From: Comamonadaceae bacterium
Lineage (GTDB): Bacteria > Pseudomonadota > Gammaproteobacteria > Burkholderiales > Burkholderiaceae_C
Length of the DNA stretch: 64,000 nt
Reading direction: 5' to 3'
Assembly (NCBI GenBank): GCA_021299875.1
Contig: JAJTEW010000011.1
Location: 1-64,000 of the forward strand
Of the stretch, positions 1 to 10,012 are shown one piece after another. The notes beneath the pieces were generated by a model. That model ran no database searches, was not told where the DNA came from, and was given only the letters and a program-made list of their open reading frames with translations. The translations under genes were made by a program, and so were the position numbers. Position 1 is the stretch's first letter. Each line of letters starts with the position of its first letter.

Positions 1-1
1 A

Positions 2-1672
2 AGCGCTGTCAACTACACCCTCGGCGCCCATTTAGAAAACCTCACACTCACCGGTGCGACAGCCACCATCGGCACAGGCAACGAACTCAACAACACCCTC
101 ACCGCCAACAATGCAGGCAATCAGCTTTTTGGCTTGGCCGGTAATGACATGCTGACAGGCGGTACGGGCAACGACACCTTGGATGGCGGGATTGGCAACG
201 ACACCATGGCAGGCGGTGCTGGCAATGACAGCTACATCGTGGACAGCGCGTCTGACACCGTCACCGAGTTAGCGTCTGCGGGCACCGACATCGTCCAAAG
301 CGCTGTCAACTTCACCCTCGGAGCCCATTTAGAAAACCTCACACTCACCGGTGCGACAGCCACCATGGCGATTGGCAACGAACTCAACAACACCCTCACC
401 GCCAACAATGCGGGCAATCAGCTTTTGGGCTTGGCCGGCAACGACATACTGACAGGCGGCACGGGCAACGACACCTTGGATGGCGGCACAGGCGCAGACA
501 CCCTCAAAGGAGGCGCTGGCACAGACACGGCCACTTATGCGAATTCGACCTCCAGCGTCACTGTCAGTCTGGTCACCGGTGTCACAGCCACCGGAGGCGA
601 TGCGGCAGGCGACACGCTCTCGGGCATTGAAAATTTAACAGGCAGCGCGTTCAACGACACCCTCACAGGGGATGCCAACGCCAACATTCTGAATGGTGGG
701 CAAGGCAATGACACCATGGCTGGCGGTGCTGGCGATGACACCTACATCGTGGACAGCATGTCTGACATCGTCACCGAGGCCGCGTCGGAAGGCACCGACA
801 CCGTGCTAAGCGCTGTCAACTTCACCCTCGGAGCCCATTTAGAAAACCTCACACTCACCGGTACAACGGCCACCATCGGCACAGGCAACGAACTCAACAA
901 CAACCTCACAGCCAACAATGCGGGCAATCAGCTTTTGGGCTTGGCCGGCAACGACACACTGACAGGCGGCACGGGCAACGACACCTTGGATGGCGGCACG
1001 GGCGCAGACACCCTCACAGGAGGTGCTGGCACAGACACGGCCACTTATGCCAATTCGACCTCTGGCGTCAATGTCAGTCTGGTCACCGGTGTCACGGGCA
1101 CCGGAGGTGATGCGCAAGGCGACACGCTCTCAGGCATCGAGAATTTAACAGGCAGCGCTTCCAACGACACCCTCACAGGGGATGCCAACGCCAACATACT
1201 GGTTGGTGGAGGAGGACAAGACACATTGCATGGTGGTGCTGGCAATGACACGCTCGATTTAAAAACCAATACGACCTCAACCGTTTTCGCGGATGGCGGC
1301 ATGGGTAATGACACGGTGATTGTTTCTCAAATGAGCATGGAGGGCAACTTGAACGGCGGTGCAGACACCGACACATTGGTGGTTTATGGCGGCTCCAACG
1401 CCACGTTCAATTTGTCAGATTTGAATGCACAAAATTTTGAAAAGCTGGATCTCAAATCAGACACCAACGCCACGAACGTGGTCCTCAGCAGTCAGGCTAT
1501 TTCTAATCTGGTCAGTGCCTCCGGCGCAGACACCTTAACTGTTCGTTTGGGAAATGAAGACACTTATTCAATTTCACCAGAAGCCGGTATTACGGTTGGT
1601 TACGGACAAAGCCTGAAGTTTTTTAATGCAAGCAACACCTTGATTGCTCAAGTGAATTTTGAATTTGTCTAG
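2..1672 (+). CDS. RTX-repeat (hemolysin-type Ca-binding) secreted protein, 5' end cut by the window
   Basis: The frame is open from base 2, so the true start lies upstream; 556 residues are visible. Many GGxGxDxLxGG nonapeptides of the RTX calcium-binding type are present (for example LTGGTGNDTLDGG), separated by a recurring module with the motif TLGAHLENLTLTG. RTX proteins are exported by type I secretion with an uncleaved C-terminal signal and fold outside the cell on calcium. The last 130 or so residues lack the repeats and end in hydrophobic residues (VNFEFV), as type I signals often do. The stop overlaps the start of an ABC exporter gene, which supports the secretion route. The substrate or activity cannot be told from the visible part; adhesin, S-layer-like or enzyme are all possible. 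Confidence 0.9.
   Translation, partial: SAVNYTLGAHLENLTLTGATATIGTGNELNNTLTANNAGNQLFGLAGNDMLTGGTGNDTLDGGIGNDTMAGGAGNDSYIVDSASDTVTELASAGTDIVQSAVNFTLGAHLENLTLTGATATMAIGNELNNTLTANNAGNQLLGLAGNDILTGGTGNDTLDGGTGADTLKGGAGTDTATYANSTSSVTVSLVTGVTATGGDAAGDTLSGIENLTGSAFNDTLTGDANANILNGGQGNDTMAGGAGDDTYIVDSMSDIVTEAASEGTDTVLSAVNFTLGAHLENLTLTGTTATIGTGNELNNNLTANNAGNQLLGLAGNDTLTGGTGNDTLDGGTGADTLTGGAGTDTATYANSTSGVNVSLVTGVTGTGGDAQGDTLSGIENLTGSASNDTLTGDANANILVGGGGQDTLHGGAGNDTLDLKTNTTSTVFADGGMGNDTVIVSQMSMEGNLNGGADTDTLVVYGGSNATFNLSDLNAQNFEKLDLKSDTNATNVVLSSQAISNLVSASGADTLTVRLGNEDTYSISPEAGITVGYGQSLKFFNASNTLIAQVNFEFV
299..1200 (+). repeat. 510-bp tandem coding repeat inside the RTX gene
   Basis: Unit 1 runs 299-808 and unit 2 begins at 809, staying closely similar to about 1200. 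The copies agree at most synonymous positions, which points to recent duplication or gene conversion rather than only protein-level selection. The first part of the unit occurs once more, starting at base 2 with a 297-bp (99-codon) spacing. Each 170-residue unit contains the HLENLTLTG module, RTX nonapeptides and a TATYANSTS/DTLSGIENLTGS segment. Confidence 0.85.
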
Positions 1673-3383
1673 CCTCCAACACCCCCCCACTGACCTCACC
1701 AAGCTGAAGCCTTGGTTGACGTTCATTTTCCAAGGCCGTTTAGCTTGGCTGGCCGCTGCCAGCTTTTTCGTCAACATCGGACTCATCATGCCGGCGTTGT
1801 TCGGCATGTTGGTGTACGACAAAATTGTGCACAACGGTATTTTCGAAACGCTGTGGGCATTGGCCATCGGGGTCGTGTTGTTTCTGGCCGCAGAAATCAC
1901 CGTGCGCGCTATTCGTGTGCGCGATATTGAGCGTGTGGCCTTGGCCATCGATCAGCAAATTGACCAGCGCGTATTCAGCGCGCTCATGCAGCCCTCCTCT
2001 CGCAGCGGCATGCAGCCTGGGATGGCCGCACGGTTCATGACGCTGTACCGTGATCTGTCAGCGGCACGCGATTTTTTCTCCTCGCAGTATTTGGTGGCGT
2101 TGTCGGATGTGCCGTTTTTGCTGATGATATTTTTGATGATCGGTCTTATTTCTTGGCAACTTTTGGTGGTGGTGGCTGTGTGGGTCGTCATCTATGTCAG
2201 CGTCGGCAGCTGGCTTAAAAACCGATCAACAAAAATCGGTAATCAAGTATCTGAGCTACAAGCCAACAAACTGGCTTTGCTGACAGATGCCATGTCCTCA
2301 CTGGACGCCCTGCGCACCAGCCACGCGGGCTCGGTGTTGCAAGAAAAGTTTGCCCAAGCCTCTGCAGAATTGGCCGACAACAACCACAGGCTGCGACTGG
2401 GCTTGATGGGACAAACCCATTGGGCACAAGCCGTGTATTTGCTCAGCTATGTCAGCGTGTTGGTGGTGGGCTCGTATTTGGTGTTTGGCCAGTTCATCAC
2501 CATTGGGGCCATGATGGCGGTGTCCATGCTCAGTGGCCGCACCCTGGGGGCCGCAGGTCAAGTGCTCATGTCACTGGGTCGTTGGCAGGAGTTGCAGCAC
2601 GCCATGAAAGTGCTGGCGCCTTATCTACAAGAGTCGCGCCATGGCACTGAAGAAGACTTTCTGCATCGCCCTCGCAGCAGCATTGCAGGCCACATCACCG
2701 TCCATCAAGTGACGCACAATTTTCCCAACGGCAGCGTCGCATTACGCGAGCTCAACCTCAACATTTATCCCGGAGAACGAGTGGCCTTGGTGGGTCGCCC
2801 TGGCTCAGGCAAGTCCACCCTCCTGCGCATCACGGCGGGCTCGGTCGTACCCACCCAGGGCGAAGTGCGCATCGACCATGTCACCCTGCACAGCATGGCC
2901 CCCAACGACCGTTTTGCTTGGCTGGGTTTCAAACCCCAAGAAGCCCCGCTCATGGCCGGCACCTTAGAGCACAACATTTTGCTCAACCTCGCACCCGATA
3001 CAAGTCAAGCAGAACGTATGGCAGCTCTGCAACGTGCCCTCCACCACTCGTGTCTTGATCAAGATTTGAAAGCAGGGACGCTCAGCTTAGACCACCCCAT
3101 TGAAGAATACGGGGCCAACCTCTCGGGTGGTCAGCGTCAAAAAGTAGCCTTGGCCCGTGTGTTTGCAATCAATTTCAAGGTGCTGTTGCTCGACGAGCCC
3201 ACCAACGGCTTGGACACTGAAACGGAAAATACCATCGTTGAACGCTTGAACCAGTTGCAAGACGTGACCTTGGTCGTTGTGTCTCACAGCGCCAAAGTCC
3301 TCAGCCTGACCCAACGGATCATCGTTTTAGAGCAAGGTCGCGTGTTGGGTGATGGCGCAACAGAAAAAATGCTCAAAGTGTGA
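1659..3383 (+). CDS. Type I secretion ABC transporter (permease fused to ATPase, PrtD/HlyB type)
   Basis: A 574-residue inner-membrane exporter. The N-terminal half (about residues 20-310) is a hydrophobic ABC transmembrane domain. The C-terminal half has Walker A GRPGSGKST (about 379-387), signature LSGGQRQ (about 488), Walker B VLLLDEP (about 508-514) and a switch histidine in VVSHS. There is no N-terminal C39 peptidase domain, as in HlyB/PrtD relatives. The start chosen is TTG at 1659, overlapping the RTX stop by 14 bases; a later start is possible because no clear ribosome binding site is seen. It probably exports the adjacent RTX protein. No membrane fusion protein follows, so HlyD- and TolC-like partners must lie elsewhere. 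Confidence 0.9.
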   Translation: MNLSSLQHPPTDLTKLKPWLTFIFQGRLAWLAAASFFVNIGLIMPALFGMLVYDKIVHNGIFETLWALAIGVVLFLAAEITVRAIRVRDIERVALAIDQQIDQRVFSALMQPSSRSGMQPGMAARFMTLYRDLSAARDFFSSQYLVALSDVPFLLMIFLMIGLISWQLLVVVAVWVVIYVSVGSWLKNRSTKIGNQVSELQANKLALLTDAMSSLDALRTSHAGSVLQEKFAQASAELADNNHRLRLGLMGQTHWAQAVYLLSYVSVLVVGSYLVFGQFITIGAMMAVSMLSGRTLGAAGQVLMSLGRWQELQHAMKVLAPYLQESRHGTEEDFLHRPRSSIAGHITVHQVTHNFPNGSVALRELNLNIYPGERVALVGRPGSGKSTLLRITAGSVVPTQGEVRIDHVTLHSMAPNDRFAWLGFKPQEAPLMAGTLEHNILLNLAPDTSQAERMAALQRALHHSCLDQDLKAGTLSLDHPIEEYGANLSGGQRQKVALARVFAINFKVLLLDEPTNGLDTETENTIVERLNQLQDVTLVVVSHSAKVLSLTQRIIVLEQGRVLGDGATEKMLKV

Positions 3384-3486
3384 CGGCACGTTTGCCCACA
3401 CACGAAATTTTTTGAAATGGATGAGATTTTTTGGCGAACAAGGTAACCGCGTCGCAAGCGGCGATTATGGGTTTGCTGAGATCCCA

Positions 3487-3514
3487 AAGCCCGAACCGTT
3501 GCCAGTTCGGGCTT
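3487..3514. terminator. Hairpin between convergent genes
   Basis: A perfect 10-bp inverted repeat (AAGCCCGAAC / GTTCGGGCTT) with an 8-base loop lies between the ends of the exporter gene and lpdA. It has no T-run on either strand, so it may be an RNA 3' end structure or a weak bidirectional terminator. Confidence 0.5.
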
Positions 3515-3537
3515 CGGTGGTGTGCACTCAGGTGGTT

Positions 3538-5394
3538 TTACTTGCGGGCTGGCGGCACATCCGTGCAGCTGCCATGCGCCACCTCCGCCGCCATCCCGAT
3601 GCTCTCGCCCAGCGTGGGGTGGGGGTGGATGGTTTTGCCGATGTCCACCGCGTCGGCGCCCATCTCGATGGCCAGGGCGATCTCGCCGATCATGTCGCCC
3701 GCGTGCGTGCCGACCATGCCGCCGCCGAGGATCTTGCCGTGGCCGTGGGCTTCGGGGGAATCGTCGAACAGCAGTTTGGTGACGCCTTCGTCGCGGCCAT
3801 TGGCAATGGCACGGCCTGAGGCGGTCCAGGGGAACAGGCCTTTTTTGACCTTGATGCCTTGCGCTTTGGCTTGGTCTTCGGTCAGGCCCACCCAGGCCAC
3901 TTCGGGGTCGGTGTAGGCGACGCTGGGGATCACGCGGGCGTTGAAGGCGGCGGAGGCCAGCTCTTTGTTGCCTTGCAGTTCGCCCGCAATCACTTCCGCT
4001 GCCACGTGCGCTTCGTGCACCGCCTTGTGCGCCAGCATGGGCTGGCCCACGATGTCGCCGATGGCGAAGATGTGCGGCACGTTGGTGCGCATCTGGATGT
4101 CGACGTTGATGAAGCCGCGGTCCGTCACGGCCACGCCGGCTTTGTCGGCGGCGAGTTTTTTGCCGTTGGGCGTGCGGCCCACGGCTTGCAACACGAGGTC
4201 GTAGACCTGTGGCGCGGGGGCCGTGCCGCCGGGTTCGGCGCTTTCGAAAGTCACTTCAATGCCTTCGGGCAAGGCGCGTGCGGACACGGTCTTGGTCTTC
4301 AGCATGATGTTGTCAAAGCGCTTGGCGTTCATCTTTTGCCAGATCTTCACCAGGTCGCGGTCGGCGCCTTGCATCAGGCCGTCCATCATTTCCACCACAT
4401 CGAGGCGTGCGCCCAGGGTGCTGTAGACGGTGCCCATTTCCAGGCCGATGATGCCGCCGCCCAGAATCAGCATGCGTTTGGGCACTTCTTTGAGCTCCAA
4501 AGCGCCGGTGCTGTCCACCACGCGGGGGTCATTCGGCATGAAAGGCAAACGCACGGCTTGCGAGCCTGCCGCGATGATGGCGCGTTTGAAGGCGATCACT
4601 TTTTTGCTGCCGGTTTGCGCTTGCGCTGTACCGCTGGTTTCCAACACTTCGAGGTGGTTCGCACCCACGAATTGGCCCAAGCCGCGCACCGTGGTGACCT
4701 TGCGCATCTTGGCCATGGCGGCCAGGCCGCCGGTGAGCTTGCCGATGACTTTTTCTTTGTGCCCGCGCAGTTTGTCGATGTTAACCGCAGGGGCACCAAA
4801 GTCCACGCCGAGGTCAGCCATGTGAGCCACTTCGTCCATGACGGCCGCGACGTGCAGCAAAGCTTTAGACGGAATACAACCCACGTTCAAACACACGCCA
4901 CCCAAGGTGGCGTAGCGCTCCACGATGACCACGTTCAAGCCGAGGTCCGCCGCGCGAAACGCTGCTGAGTAACCGCCAGGGCCACCGCCCAACACGAGCA
5001 CATCGCACTCGATGTCGGCAACGCCACCGAATGTGGACGCTACGGGTGCAGGACCTGCAGCCACAGCAGGCGCTGCGGCAGAAGCGGCAGCAGCAGCCAG
5101 TGCCGAAGTGGGTGCCGATCCAGCCGCAGATGCCGAGGCGGCGGTAGCACCAGCGCCCTCGCCTTCCAGCACCAACACCACCGAGCCTTGCTTGACCTTG
5201 TCGCCCAGCTTGACTTTCAGTTCCTTCACCACGCCAGCATGGGAGGACGGAATTTCCATCGACGCTTTGTCGGACTCGACGGTGATGAGCGATTGCTCGG
5301 CCTTCACGGTGTCGCCGGGTTTGACCAGCAACTCGATCACGGCCACTTCGTCGAAGTCACCAATGTCGGGGACTTGAATGTCTATCAGTGCCAT
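3538..5394 (-). CDS. lpdA: Dihydrolipoamide dehydrogenase (E3) with N-terminal lipoyl domain
   Basis: E3 reoxidises dihydrolipoamide of the pyruvate dehydrogenase complex, passing electrons through a disulfide and FAD to NAD+. Residues 1-80 are a lipoyl domain with the lipoylation lysine in [10 protein letters not shown] (K43), followed by an Ala-rich linker. From about residue 130 comes the flavoprotein core: FAD motif [10 protein letters not shown], redox-active disulfide [13 protein letters not shown], and the C-terminal His-Glu pair in HPHPTLGES. The start is the ATG at 5394, preceded by GAGAAG; a longer frame to 5448 has no family similarity. It is the last gene of the aceE-aceF-lpdA operon. 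A lipoyl-bearing E3 is known in several betaproteobacteria and neisseriae. Confidence 0.96.
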   Translation of the reverse strand: MALIDIQVPDIGDFDEVAVIELLVKPGDTVKAEQSLITVESDKASMEIPSSHAGVVKELKVKLGDKVKQGSVVLVLEGEGAGATAASASAAGSAPTSALAAAAASAAAPAVAAGPAPVASTFGGVADIECDVLVLGGGPGGYSAAFRAADLGLNVVIVERYATLGGVCLNVGCIPSKALLHVAAVMDEVAHMADLGVDFGAPAVNIDKLRGHKEKVIGKLTGGLAAMAKMRKVTTVRGLGQFVGANHLEVLETSGTAQAQTGSKKVIAFKRAIIAAGSQAVRLPFMPNDPRVVDSTGALELKEVPKRMLILGGGIIGLEMGTVYSTLGARLDVVEMMDGLMQGADRDLVKIWQKMNAKRFDNIMLKTKTVSARALPEGIEVTFESAEPGGTAPAPQVYDLVLQAVGRTPNGKKLAADKAGVAVTDRGFINVDIQMRTNVPHIFAIGDIVGQPMLAHKAVHEAHVAAEVIAGELQGNKELASAAFNARVIPSVAYTDPEVAWVGLTEDQAKAQGIKVKKGLFPWTASGRAIANGRDEGVTKLLFDDSPEAHGHGKILGGGMVGTHAGDMIGEIALAIEMGADAVDIGKTIHPHPTLGESIGMAAEVAHGSCTDVPPARK

Positions 5395-5451
5395 AGTCTT
5401 CTCAATTTGTTGGGGTCGGAGCAAAGCTGCGCTTTGGTCTGCCCCCAAAGT

Positions 5452-7116
5452 TCAAAGTAATACGCGACGGAAGTCGCTGAGGATTTGACCCAAGAACGCG
5501 TTGAAGCGCGCCGCAGCCGCGCCGTCGATGACGCGGTGGTCCCATGTCAACGACAGGGGCAGCATCAGCCGCGGCTGGAAGGCTTTGCCATCCCACACAG
5601 GTTCCATGGTGCTCTTGCACACACCCAAAATGGCCACTTCGGGCGCGTTGATGATGGGCGTGAAGTACTTGCCACCGATGCCGCCCAAGCTGGAGATGGT
5701 GAAAGTAGCGCCCGTCATTTCAGCAGGGCCGAGTTTGCCGTCGCGGGCTTTTTTGGCCAGCTCTGACATTTCTTGGCTGATCTGCAACACGCCTTTTTTG
5801 TCGCAATCGCGAATAACCGGAACCATCAAACCATTGGGCGTATCCGCCGCAAAGCCAATGTGCCAATAGTTTTTGTAGACCATTGCATCGCCATCGAGTG
5901 AGCTGTTGAACTCGGGGTACTTCTTGAGCGCAGCCACGCAAGCCTTGATCAAGAACGCCAGCATGGTGACTTTGACACCCGATTTTTCGTTCTCTTTGTT
6001 GGTCGAGACGCGGAAGGCTTCCAGCTCGGTGATGTCGGCATCGTCGTGGTTGGTGACGGCCGGGATCATGATCGCGTTGCGCAACAGGTTGGCACCGCTG
6101 ATCTTTTTGATGCGGCCCAATTCTTTGCGCTCAACAGGACCAAACTTGGCAAAATCGACTTTGGGCCATGGGATCAAGCCCAAGGCAGCGCCGTCGCCAC
6201 CCGAACCACCGGCCGGTGCCTTGGCCGCTTGCGCCTTGGTTTGCGCCGCGCCGCTCATCACCGCTTTGGTGAAGGCTTGCACGTCGTCCTGGGTGATGCG
6301 CCCCTTGAGGCCGGAGCCTTTGACTTCGTCCAAAGGCACACCCAGTTCGCGGGCAAATTTGCGCACCGAAGGCGAGGCGTGCGCCAAACCCAGCACAGGG
6401 CCACCGGGAGCATGGGCAGGCGCCGCGACGGCAGCGACTGCGGCAGCCACAGGCGTTGGTGCCGCAGCGGGTACCGAAGCAATGGACGCAGCCGCAGCGG
6501 ATGCAGCAGCAACCGCAGGGACAGCAGAAACCGCAGCCACAGTCCCTTCCAAAATGGCCAAGAGGTCACCGATGTTGACCTTGTCACCCACTTTGACTTT
6601 GAGCTCTTTGAGCACCCCAGCGTGGGACGAAGGGATTTCCATGGAGGCTTTGTCCGACTCCACCGTGATCAGCGACTGCTCCACCTTGATGGTGTCACCC
6701 GGCTTGACCATGACTTCAATAACCACCACGTCTTTGAAATCCCCAATGTCAGGCACATGCACTTGCACGGGCCCTGCCGCCACGGCTGGTGCGGCCGGAG
6801 CGGGCGCTGCAGGCGCAGCGGCCGCCGGTGCCGCCACGGCAGCTGCGGCCGCAGGGGCAGCGGCCGCAGCTGGTGCGCCAGAGGCTTCCACCACCAAAAC
6901 GATGGAACCTTGCTTGACCTTGTCACCCAAGGCAACGCGCAGTTCTTTGACCACGCCTGCGGTGCTGGAGGGAATTTCCATCGAGGCTTTGTCAGACTCT
7001 ACGGTGATCAGCGATTGCTCGGCCTTGACCGTATCACCCACTTTGACCATCAACTCGATGACGGTCACTTCATCAAAATCCCCGATGTCCGGGACTTGTA
7101 CTTCTACCAATGCCAT
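5452..7116 (-). CDS. aceF: Dihydrolipoyllysine acetyltransferase (pyruvate dehydrogenase E2)
   Basis: The E2 core transfers the acetyl group from lipoamide to CoA. The 554 residues contain two lipoyl domains (about 1-80 and 118-195, each with [10 protein letters not shown]), Ala/Pro-rich swinging linkers, a peripheral subunit-binding domain near 250-290 (SPSVRKFARELGV) and the acyltransferase domain, whose catalytic motif DHRVIDG lies about 28 residues from the C-terminus. E. coli has three lipoyl domains; here the third is effectively on E3. The start is preceded by GGGAG. It sits 15 bases after aceE and is almost certainly co-transcribed. Confidence 0.96.
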   Translation of the reverse strand: MALVEVQVPDIGDFDEVTVIELMVKVGDTVKAEQSLITVESDKASMEIPSSTAGVVKELRVALGDKVKQGSIVLVVEASGAPAAAAAPAAAAAVAAPAAAAPAAPAPAAPAVAAGPVQVHVPDIGDFKDVVVIEVMVKPGDTIKVEQSLITVESDKASMEIPSSHAGVLKELKVKVGDKVNIGDLLAILEGTVAAVSAVPAVAAASAAAASIASVPAAAPTPVAAAVAAVAAPAHAPGGPVLGLAHASPSVRKFARELGVPLDEVKGSGLKGRITQDDVQAFTKAVMSGAAQTKAQAAKAPAGGSGGDGAALGLIPWPKVDFAKFGPVERKELGRIKKISGANLLRNAIMIPAVTNHDDADITELEAFRVSTNKENEKSGVKVTMLAFLIKACVAALKKYPEFNSSLDGDAMVYKNYWHIGFAADTPNGLMVPVIRDCDKKGVLQISQEMSELAKKARDGKLGPAEMTGATFTISSLGGIGGKYFTPIINAPEVAILGVCKSTMEPVWDGKAFQPRLMLPLSLTWDHRVIDGAAAARFNAFLGQILSDFRRVLL

Positions 7117-7131
7117 GTGTGTCTCCCGGAA

Positions 7132-9852
7132 TTAAGCGTACAGCGGGTTGATCTTGTCGGTGTTGATACCGTACTTTTTGATGGCCTCGGCCACTTGCTT
7201 GGCGGGCACCACGCCGTCTTCGCTGAGTGCTTTGAGCGCAGCCACCACGATGTAGTGGCGGTTGACTTCGAAGTGCTCGCGCAGTTTGCTGCGGAAATCT
7301 GAACGACCAAAACCGTCGGTGCCCAACACTTTGTAGGTGCGGCCTTTCGGAATGAAAGGGCGAATCTGCTCGGCATAAGCCTTCATGTAATCGGTCGATG
7401 CCACCACCGGACCGTTGTGTTGGGCCAGTTGTTGGCCCACAAACGACACGCGCGGGGTTTCCATGGGGTGCAACAAATTGAAGCGCTCGGCGTCTTGGCC
7501 GTCACGGGTCAATTCGTTGAAGCTGGGGCAGCTCCACACATCGGCCTGAATGCCCCAGTCGGTCGCCAACAAGGTTTGCGCAGCAATCGACTCACGCAAG
7601 ATGGTGCCCGAGCCCAGCAATTGCACGCGCTTATCGCCGGCATCGGAGGTGCCCTTCGGCAGCACAGCGCCGGGCTTGCACAAATACATGCCCTTGATGA
7701 TCTGCTCTTCGGTGCCGGGCGTGAGGCCAGGCATGGCGTAGTTTTCGTTCAGCAGCGTCAGGTAATAAAAGACGTTGTCTTGTTTCTCGACCATGCGCTT
7801 CAAACCGTGGTGCAAGATCACGCCGACTTCGTGGGCAAAAGTGGGGTCATAAGACACGCAGTTGGGGATGGTGTTGGCCATGATGTGGCTGTGGCCGTCT
7901 TCGTGCTGCAAACCTTCGCCGTTCAGCGTGGTGCGGCCCGAGGTACCGCCGAGCAAGAAACCGCGCGCTTGCATGTCGCCCGCCGCCCAAGCCAAGTCGC
8001 CAATCCGCTGGAAGCCGAACATCGAGTAATACACATAGAACGGCACCATGATGCGGTTGCTGGTGGAGTAGCTGGTGGCCGCCGCAATCCAGCTGGACAT
8101 ACCGCCCGCCTCGTTGATGCCCTCTTGCAGGATTTGACCCGCCACGTCTTCTTTGTAGTACATGACCTGGTCTTTGTCGACCGGGGTGTATTGCTGACCT
8201 GCGGGGTTGTAGATACCGATTTGTCGGAACAAACCCTCCATACCAAAGGTACGGGCTTCGTCCACCAAAATAGGCACTACGCGTGGCCCCAAGGCTTGGT
8301 CGCGCAACAGTTGGGTCAAAAAGCGCACATAGGCTTGGGTGGTCGAGATCTCACGGCCTTCAGCGGTGGGCTCCATCACCGCTTTGAAGGTGTCCAGCGA
8401 TGGCACCGTGAAGCTTTCTTCGGCCCTGGCGCGGCGCTTGGGCAAGTACCCCCCCAGGGCTTGACGGCGCTCGTGCAGGTAACGCATTTCGGGCGTGTCT
8501 TGTGCAGGCTTGTAAAAAGGAATGTTGGCCAACTCGCTGTCAGGAATCGGGATGTTGAAGCGGTCGCGCATGTACTTGATGTCGTCGTCCGTCAGCTTTT
8601 TGGTCTGGTGGACGGTGTTCTTGCCCTCGCCCGCTTTGCCCATGCCAAAGCCCTTGACGGTCTTGATGAGCAACACGGTGGGCTGCCCTTTGGTGTTGAC
8701 GGCCTGGTGGTAAGCGGCGTAGACCTTTTGTGGGTCATGTCCGCCGCGCTTGAGGTTCCAGATGTCGTTGTCCGACAAGTGCGCCACCATCTCCAGCGTG
8801 CGTGGGTCACGGCCGAAGAAATGCTTGCGCACATAAGCCCCATCGTTGGCCTTGAAAGCTTGGTAGTCGCCATCCAAGGTTTCCATCATCAACTTGCGCA
8901 AAGCGCCGTCTTTGTCACGGGCCAACAAGCTGTCCCACTCGCTGCCCCACAACAACTTGATGACGTTCCAGCCTGAGCCGCGGAATTCGCCTTCGAGTTC
9001 TTGCACGATCTTGCCGTTGCCACGCACCGGGCCGTCCAGCCGCTGCAAGTTGCAGTTGACGACAAAAATCAGGTTGTCCAGGTTTTCGCGCGCGGCCAAG
9101 CCGATGGCACCCAATGATTCGACTTCGTCCATCTCACCGTCACCGCAGAAGACCCAGACTTTGCGGTTTTCGGTGTTGGCAATGCCACGGGCGTGCAGGT
9201 ATTTCAAGAAGCGCGCTTGATAGATCGCCATCAAAGGGCCCAAGCCCATCGACACCGTGGGGAACTGCCAGAACTCGGGCATGAGTTTGGGGTGCGGGTA
9301 GCTCGACAAACCTTTGCCGTCGACCTCTTGGCGGAAATTGAGCAACTGCTCTTCGGTCAGGCGGCCTTCCAAATAAGCGCGGGCATAAACACCCGGTGAC
9401 ACATGGCCTTGAATGTAGAGGCAGTCGCCGCCGTGGTTTTCGCTCTCAGCGTGCCAGAAATGGTTGAAACCAGCGCCAAACATGTGCGCCAGCGAGGCAA
9501 ACGAGCCGATGTGGCCACCCAAATCGCCGCCATCGGCGGGGTTGTGGCGGTTGGCTTTGACCACCATGGCCATCGCGTTCCATCGCATGTAGGCGCGCAA
9601 GCGCTCTTCGATCTCGATGTTGCCGGGGCAACGGGCTTCTTCGGTAGGCTCAATCGTGTTGACATAACCGGTGGTGGCCGAAAACGGCAAATCGATGCTG
9701 TGCTGACGGGCTTCTTCCAGCAGGCTTTCAAGCAAAAAGTGGGCGCGCTCTGGGCCCGCTTTTTCGATCACAGCGGACAGCGCGTCCATCCACTCACGGG
9801 TTTCTTGGCTGTCTAGGTCTTGCACCGGTTGCTGAGGTGTTACCGCTGTCAT
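7132..9852 (-). CDS. aceE: Pyruvate dehydrogenase E1 component (homodimeric type)
   Basis: A 906-residue thiamine diphosphate enzyme that decarboxylates pyruvate and acetylates the E2 lipoyl group. The length fits the single-chain gammaproteobacterial/betaproteobacterial E1. The TPP-binding motif GDGEMDE followed about 27 residues later by NCNLQRLDGPV is intact. The start has a GGAG ribosome binding site 8 bases upstream. It is the first gene of the operon and is divergent from the sensor kinase at 10 kb; the 160-bp AT-rich gap between them should hold both promoters. Confidence 0.97.
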   Translation of the reverse strand: MTAVTPQQPVQDLDSQETREWMDALSAVIEKAGPERAHFLLESLLEEARQHSIDLPFSATTGYVNTIEPTEEARCPGNIEIEERLRAYMRWNAMAMVVKANRHNPADGGDLGGHIGSFASLAHMFGAGFNHFWHAESENHGGDCLYIQGHVSPGVYARAYLEGRLTEEQLLNFRQEVDGKGLSSYPHPKLMPEFWQFPTVSMGLGPLMAIYQARFLKYLHARGIANTENRKVWVFCGDGEMDEVESLGAIGLAARENLDNLIFVVNCNLQRLDGPVRGNGKIVQELEGEFRGSGWNVIKLLWGSEWDSLLARDKDGALRKLMMETLDGDYQAFKANDGAYVRKHFFGRDPRTLEMVAHLSDNDIWNLKRGGHDPQKVYAAYHQAVNTKGQPTVLLIKTVKGFGMGKAGEGKNTVHQTKKLTDDDIKYMRDRFNIPIPDSELANIPFYKPAQDTPEMRYLHERRQALGGYLPKRRARAEESFTVPSLDTFKAVMEPTAEGREISTTQAYVRFLTQLLRDQALGPRVVPILVDEARTFGMEGLFRQIGIYNPAGQQYTPVDKDQVMYYKEDVAGQILQEGINEAGGMSSWIAAATSYSTSNRIMVPFYVYYSMFGFQRIGDLAWAAGDMQARGFLLGGTSGRTTLNGEGLQHEDGHSHIMANTIPNCVSYDPTFAHEVGVILHHGLKRMVEKQDNVFYYLTLLNENYAMPGLTPGTEEQIIKGMYLCKPGAVLPKGTSDAGDKRVQLLGSGTILRESIAAQTLLATDWGIQADVWSCPSFNELTRDGQDAERFNLLHPMETPRVSFVGQQLAQHNGPVVASTDYMKAYAEQIRPFIPKGRTYKVLGTDGFGRSDFRSKLREHFEVNRHYIVVAALKALSEDGVVPAKQVAEAIKKYGINTDKINPLYA

Positions 9853-10012
9853 GTTTGTCTCCTGGAGGTCATGGTCTTTGATCTGTTGAGAATTTTCCCA
9901 TATTTTTATGATTATTTCAAATTATGCTGACACGTTTTGTATGGTGAAATTTAATGGCATATGACCACCTGAGCAAGATGCCTTTGACATGTCAGTCCTC
10001 TAAACTCGGGTG

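Noticed and set aside
2..1672. Regularly spaced repeats as a CRISPR array
   Set aside because: The repeats are in frame, encode RTX nonapeptides and have no unique spacers of constant length.
5906..9000. Long plus-strand frames opposite aceF and aceE
   Set aside because: They mirror the Ala/Pro-rich and high-GC codons of the dehydrogenase genes on the other strand and lack ribosome binding sites or known motifs.
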